Shown piece by piece: positions 60,158 to 64,000 of a DNA stretch of 64,000 bases (positions are counted from its first letter, which is position 1; each line of letters starts with the position of its first letter). The position numbers and the translations under genes are program-made. Source of the DNA: Sulfuricurvum sp. (lineage in GTDB: Bacteria > Campylobacterota > Campylobacteria > Campylobacterales > Sulfurimonadaceae); NCBI GenBank assembly GCA_028710885.1, contig JAQTTG010000003.1, positions 248,001-312,000 on the forward strand, given 5' to 3'. The notes beneath the pieces are model-generated. The model saw only the letters and a list, made by a program, of their open reading frames with translations, was not told where the DNA came from and did no database searches.

Positions 60158-60553
60158 ATGAAAATATTAATAATAGATCGAAGCGGCTTTCAGCTTCAAA
60201 CTCGAAAAATGTTGATCGAAGAAGCTTTGAAGTGTGAAATTGATATTGCTTCAAAATTAAGTGAAGTTTTTATTATGTTTCATAAAGATGAGTATGATGT
60301 AGTTGTTATTGATAATACGATTGAAAATGGTCAAGAATGTGTAAATCATATTTTAGAAACAGATCCTCATCAATCATTATTGGTTGTAAGTGATGCAATT
60401 CATTGTGTTATTAATCGATGTGGCGATTGTGTGAATAACCATCATATTCGTCGTTTGTTTAATCCAACCCCGATTAAAAATATAGTTCGTATGGTTGATG
60501 GATTTCAATCATATGCATGTGATCATTACGATGAAGAGACAAATAAAATTTAA
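60158..60553 (+). CDS. Degenerate single-domain receiver (CheY-like) with Cys/His cluster
   Basis: 131 residues of CheY-like pattern: ILIIDRSGF (single Asp7), VVVIDNTIENG with D52 as possible phospho-acceptor, and LLVVSDA with Ser78 at the Thr/Ser switch. The usual Lys-Pro near residue 102 is replaced by NPTP. Just before it sit C83, C88-GD-C91 and H95-H96, which could bind metal. No output domain. The start has no Shine-Dalgarno and is six bases after GATAAT. Position next to the glycan operon promoter invites a regulatory role, which is inference. Confidence 0.65.
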   Translation: MKILIIDRSGFQLQTRKMLIEEALKCEIDIASKLSEVFIMFHKDEYDVVVIDNTIENGQECVNHILETDPHQSLLVVSDAIHCVINRCGDCVNNHHIRRLFNPTPIKNIVRMVDGFQSYACDHYDEETNKI

Positions 60554-60578
60554 TACTATTTGCCATATGTATGAAGTG

Positions 60579-60653
<75 letters not shown>

Positions 60654-60677
60654 ACAGAAAAATAAAAAGTCAAAAAG

Positions 60678-60752
<75 letters not shown>

Positions 60753-60769
60753 ATCTTTATGAGGGCGTA

Positions 60770-60798
60770 ATTATACGTTATGAATGGTTCAATGTCAA
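60770..60798 (-). promoter_or_regulatory. Full-consensus sigma-70 promoter for the tRNA-Asn pair
   Basis: TTGACA (60798-60793), exactly 17 bases, then TATAAT (60775-60770) on the minus strand. The transcript should begin about 10 bases before tRNA copy 1. Confidence 0.8.
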
Positions 60799-60809
60799 TA
60801 AAAAAGGGC

Positions 60810-61748
60810 TTATTTAGTCCGTTTTCGATCAATATTTTCACTAGAGATGAAAAAAATCACATTTGAACGTTCGATTTTAGAGATTTTACCTTTTAAAAGG
60901 AGATTTTCAAAGCGTTGTTGGGATGCAGTATCAAAAAGGGCATGAATATCATCAGTAGTTAAAGGACGCTTATTAAGAGTCGTAATAATATCTTCATCGC
61001 TGTAAATACTCGGTACTGCTGAGGCATGCGTACGTGAAACGATATGGATTGGTAAAATCGTATCAAAATGGTGTGACAATGTATAAAGTTCTTCAAAGCT
61101 CAATCCTTGAACAGCATAGGCAGGAGGACGATCGATAGTACCGATATCGATACGCTCGCAATGGATACCGAGTAGGGCATGATTAAGCGCTGCAATTTCT
61201 GCGAGAGTGTCGTTGATCCCTTTGACGAATAATATTTCTAAAAAAAGTTTTCCTTGATATATTTTGGAAAATTGGGTGATGCTCTCTATGATGGTTTCAA
61301 TTCTGATCCCCTCAGCTGGTCGGTCAATTTTTTTGAATGTTTCGGGAGTTGCCGCATCGAGTGAGAGTTTGACCTGATCTAGTTTTAAAAGGGTGTTAAA
61401 TACCTCAGAATCGCTTAAACAAGCACTGTTCGAGAGGATGAGAATTTGGATAGAGCCTTTGAACTCATCAATCTGATCGATTAGCTCACTTAGATGGGGG
61501 TACATTGTCGGTTCACCGTTGGCCGTGATGGTGATAACATCAATAGAAGGATATTTTGTCAGTGCCTCTTTTAGATCGGTGATAATTGTTTCAACGGGAG
61601 TTACGGCGTGTTGATGAACCATAGCAGGTGCTGGGGCAAGTTCACAGTAGAGACAGTCAAAGTTGCATTGTTTGGTGGAAGCGGAGAGATCGATCCCGAG
61701 TGACGTACCGAAACGGCGGGAAAATACGGGACCGAAGATTGTGGACAT
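60810..61748 (-). CDS. Radical SAM protein, molybdenum cofactor/tRNA-wybutosine-like group
   Basis: 312 residues. The [4Fe-4S]-SAM motif is C28-NFD-C32-LY-C35 (CX3CX2C). GIDLSAS before it, TITANGEPTMYPHL (the GEP SAM-binding strand), and LSLDAATPETFKKIDRP are typical of a conserved radical SAM group with a C-terminal winged-helix-like tail. The reaction is not known to me. It follows hemE with no gap and ends the asd-yqhA-hemE operon. Confidence 0.82.
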   Translation of the reverse strand: MSTIFGPVFSRRFGTSLGIDLSASTKQCNFDCLYCELAPAPAMVHQHAVTPVETIITDLKEALTKYPSIDVITITANGEPTMYPHLSELIDQIDEFKGSIQILILSNSACLSDSEVFNTLLKLDQVKLSLDAATPETFKKIDRPAEGIRIETIIESITQFSKIYQGKLFLEILFVKGINDTLAEIAALNHALLGIHCERIDIGTIDRPPAYAVQGLSFEELYTLSHHFDTILPIHIVSRTHASAVPSIYSDEDIITTLNKRPLTTDDIHALFDTASQQRFENLLLKGKISKIERSNVIFFISSENIDRKRTK

Positions 61749-62789
61749 TTATTTTTTACTTACTCTTTGACACTCACGGACAAAGTGTTGTGCATTTTCT
61801 ACCGGAACATCGGGAAGAATCCCATGCCCAAGGTTAAAAATATGACGTTTTCCACCCATGATATTTTGAATCGCTTCGACACATGCAGTCGTTTGCTCTT
61901 TTGAGTACAATCGGCACGGCTCCATGTTTCCTTGTAGGACGTAGCGATCTCCCAGTTTTTCTTTTGCTAGAGCCATAGGAGTACTCCAGTCGACACCGAA
62001 TACATCGAAATTTCCATACACTTTATCCAAGAATGCTGGTATCCCTTTTGGGAACATAATTACAGGGACATGAGGATATTTTTCTTTGAGATACTCGGCG
62101 ATTTCGACCATGTATTTCCATGAAAATTCATCGTATCGACTTGGTTCGATCGCAGCTGCCCAACTGTCGAAAATTTGAACGACATCGATCCCTGATTGGA
62201 TTTGTTTCTCCATATAGAGCTTGACGACGTCGGTCACTTTGCGGAGAATTTTGTGGAGGAGCTCAGGATTTGAATACATCATTTTTTTACAAATATTGTA
62301 AGTTTTTGTCCCTTGTCCTTCGATCATGTAGGTTGCCAGTGTCCATGGTGCACCGGTAAAGCCGATTAATGCTTTGTTATCATCGCGTGCATCGAGTTGT
62401 GCACGTAAAATCTTGATAGTTTCATAGACATAAGTGAGTTTAGATGCCGCTTCATCTCCGCCGATAAGTGCATCCAAATCTTCTTCTGTTGCAATAGGCT
62501 TATCAAAAACAGGACCTTCCCCTTTGATGAAATCAAGTTTCATCCCCATCTCGTTTGGAACGACCAGAATATCGCTGAATAAAATTGCCGCATCCACACC
62601 GACGATATCTACCGGTTGAATTGTGACTTCTGCTGCCATATCTGGAGCATGACAAAGGTTTAAAAAGTTTCCAGCACGCTTACGAACTTCCATATACTCG
62701 GGAAGGTAGCGTCCTGCTTGACGCATCATCCAAACAGGAGTATAAGGTGTCTCTTTTCCAAAACACGCATCTACAAAAATTTTACTCAT
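61749..62789 (-). CDS. hemE: Uroporphyrinogen decarboxylase
   Basis: 346 residues. [16 protein letters not shown] at the N-terminus carries the substrate-binding Arg pair; [14 protein letters not shown] and [16 protein letters not shown] are diagnostic. It converts uroporphyrinogen III to coproporphyrinogen III in heme synthesis. It overlaps the YqhA-family gene by 8 bases. Confidence 0.97.
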   Translation of the reverse strand: MSKIFVDACFGKETPYTPVWMMRQAGRYLPEYMEVRKRAGNFLNLCHAPDMAAEVTIQPVDIVGVDAAILFSDILVVPNEMGMKLDFIKGEGPVFDKPIATEEDLDALIGGDEAASKLTYVYETIKILRAQLDARDDNKALIGFTGAPWTLATYMIEGQGTKTYNICKKMMYSNPELLHKILRKVTDVVKLYMEKQIQSGIDVVQIFDSWAAAIEPSRYDEFSWKYMVEIAEYLKEKYPHVPVIMFPKGIPAFLDKVYGNFDVFGVDWSTPMALAKEKLGDRYVLQGNMEPCRLYSKEQTTACVEAIQNIMGGKRHIFNLGHGILPDVPVENAQHFVRECQRVSKK

Positions 62790-63306
62790 GGTGACCTACT
62801 TTACTAAGAAAATAAAGACCAACGGCAACGGCCGTGATCGAGAGAGCAAGGTATAATAATTCTAAAGCTCCGTTAAATACCGTATGACCTACTTTTTGGA
62901 AAAAACCGACGACTAAAACCATGACAATAACTTTAGATATTTTATCTTTGAGTTGATCAAGTGAATGAACGGCAAGAAGCTGATTTTCGCTTCCATGTTC
63001 ATCTTTTGCAGGATCGATATCGGAGATAAAAAGCTCATATAATCCGAATGAAAAGATGATCATAATAACACCGATGAGATACAAATCAACCGCACCGATA
63101 ATACCGCCCACAACCTCTTCATGAAAATGTTCAGGGTGTGCATGGGTAGCATATGTATTAATAACGTATGCCGCAGTATTGTAAACATCAAAACTGGCGA
63201 CAGTGAAAAGTAATATAGCACCTATAAGACCGAAAATGACTGCTAACACAATCATAAAACGTGAGCTCCAAAGCCCGTGTTCAAATATATTTTCGATCAG
63301 GTTCAT
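62782..63306 (-). CDS. YqhA/UPF0114-family membrane protein
   Basis: 174 residues, three to four membrane helices (about 12-36, 60-82, 106-126, 142-162). [43 protein letters not shown], and [18 protein letters not shown] match the family, whose function is unknown. The start at 63306 follows GGAGAGTAAAA. It sits between asd and hemE. Confidence 0.85.
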   Translation of the reverse strand: MNLIENIFEHGLWSSRFMIVLAVIFGLIGAILLFTVASFDVYNTAAYVINTYATHAHPEHFHEEVVGGIIGAVDLYLIGVIMIIFSFGLYELFISDIDPAKDEHGSENQLLAVHSLDQLKDKISKVIVMVLVVGFFQKVGHTVFNGALELLYLALSITAVAVGLYFLSKVGHHE

Positions 63307-63308
63307 TT

Positions 63309-64000
63309 TTACTCTCCTTGCATTTCTACCCATTTTTGGGCGATACGGACGGCATTTGTAGCTGCTCCAACACGGAGGTTATCAGCAACAACCCATAAAT
63401 GAAGAACATTTTCACGGTAAAGATCATTACGGATACGTCCAACAAAAGTTTCATTTTGATCCATGCAGAGCGATGGCATCGGATAGATACTCTCCTCCGG
63501 AGTATCTAAAATGATAATATTTGGTGCTTTACTGAGCAACTCGCGTGCTTCATTTGCATCCACTGCACCATCAAATGTGAGAGTGAGAGTTTCGGCATGA
63601 CCACGAAGTGTTGGGATACGGACACACGTTGCACTTACTTCGATCTCTTTGTGCATAATCTTTTGGGTTTCATTCACCATTTTAAGCTCTTCTTTTGTAT
63701 AGCCATTATCAGTAAAAGAGTCGATTTGCGGGATAGCATTAAGAGCAATTCGGTGAGGAAACTTTTTAGGTTCTACATCATCAAGTTTGAATGCAAAAAA
63801 AGCTTGCATTTGTTCAACGAGCTCTTCCATAGCAGATTTTCCAGCACCAGAAGTTGCTTGATAGGTACTGACATCGATTCGTTGCAAATCGTAAGCATCA
63901 TCAAGAGGTTTGAGTGCTTGCACCATTTGGATAGTAGAGCAGTTCGGATTGGCAATGATACCGCGATTACGCCATTGCGCAATGTCTTCAGGGTTGACTT
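63309..64000 (-). CDS. asd: Aspartate-semialdehyde dehydrogenase, C-terminal part (5' cut by window edge)
   Basis: The frame is open to base 64000. The first visible residues lead into IIANPNCSTIQMVQAL, which holds the catalytic Cys; the visible part covers about 230 residues, including SGAGKSAMEELVEQ, CVRIPTLRGHAETL with the catalytic His, and the NLRVGAATNAVRIAQKW end. It makes aspartate semialdehyde for lysine, threonine, methionine and diaminopimelate. It leads the yqhA-hemE-radical-SAM operon. The N-terminal NADP-binding half lies outside. Confidence 0.95.
   Translation of the reverse strand, partial: VNPEDIAQWRNRGIIANPNCSTIQMVQALKPLDDAYDLQRIDVSTYQATSGAGKSAMEELVEQMQAFFAFKLDDVEPKKFPHRIALNAIPQIDSFTDNGYTKEELKMVNETQKIMHKEIEVSATCVRIPTLRGHAETLTLTFDGAVDANEARELLSKAPNIIILDTPEESIYPMPSLCMDQNETFVGRIRNDLYRENVLHLWVVADNLRVGAATNAVRIAQKWVEMQGE

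Overview
The window is a chromosomal segment of a Campylobacterota (Epsilonproteobacteria) bacterium. It is probably a free-living Sulfurimonas/Sulfuricurvum-type organism rather than a host-adapted Helicobacter or Campylobacter. The case rests on a Csd3-type peptidase, a PGBA_N-domain protein, HemJ in place of HemG/HemY, CcoI/CcoS for a cbb3 oxidase, a short HPF, compact overlapping genes, and promoters that mostly show a TATAAT-like -10 without a -35. Genus is inference. No insertion sequence, prophage or CRISPR array was seen.

Positions 1-30,000 are mostly housekeeping. They hold a truncated comEC; a YihY/glcD/pgbA-like operon; csd3 and a Nudix gene; an OprC/NosA-type copper receptor; agmatine deiminase diverging from alr; rsmG; a hybrid histidine kinase; ribA; hemB; argF; a pentaheme cytochrome; a DEAD-box helicase behind a structured leader; ndk-yceD-rpmF-plsX-fabH; a ferredoxin; metK; a phosphoribosyltransferase diverging from der; hemJ; trxC-hpf; and trpS. 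The run trpS-gmhA-gmhB-asparaginase-like-ccoI-ccoS is one apparent transcription unit.

Positions 28,000-60,100 are dominated by surface glycan genes. ADP-heptose synthesis is split: gmhA-gmhB lie at 29-30 kb and hldD-hldE at 34-36 kb, with ccoI/ccoS and a cytochrome c between them. WaaF, another GT9 heptosyltransferase, a WaaP-like kinase and a glycosidase-like protein follow. A five-gene plus-strand operon (deacetylase, three glycosyltransferases, hexapeptide acyltransferase) then meets a sixteen-gene minus-strand operon read from 60,060 to 44,984. That operon makes dTDP-L-rhamnose (rmlACDB) and a CDP-3,6-dideoxyhexose (rfbF, rfbG, RmlC-like epimerase, SDR reductase, rfbH). It also carries six glycosyltransferases and ends in an SGNH-like/MBOAT O-acylation pair. 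The combination points to an O-antigen-like or other outer glycan that contains rhamnose and a 3,6-dideoxy sugar, probably ascarylose-like, and is O-acylated.

Positions 60,100-64,000 hold a degenerate receiver protein, two identical tRNA-Asn genes behind a full-consensus promoter, and the asd-yqhA-hemE-radical-SAM operon, with asd cut by the window edge.

The least expected signals are: (1) four genes with a -10 box exactly six bases before ATG and no Shine-Dalgarno, plus a related arrangement at rsmG, suggesting leaderless mRNAs; (2) a multi-hairpin leader upstream of the DEAD-box gene; (3) symmetric dyads in three divergent promoter regions; (4) the CDP-dideoxyhexose branch without its E3 reductase; (5) a membrane-anchored glycosidase-fold protein that seems to lack its acid/base glutamate.
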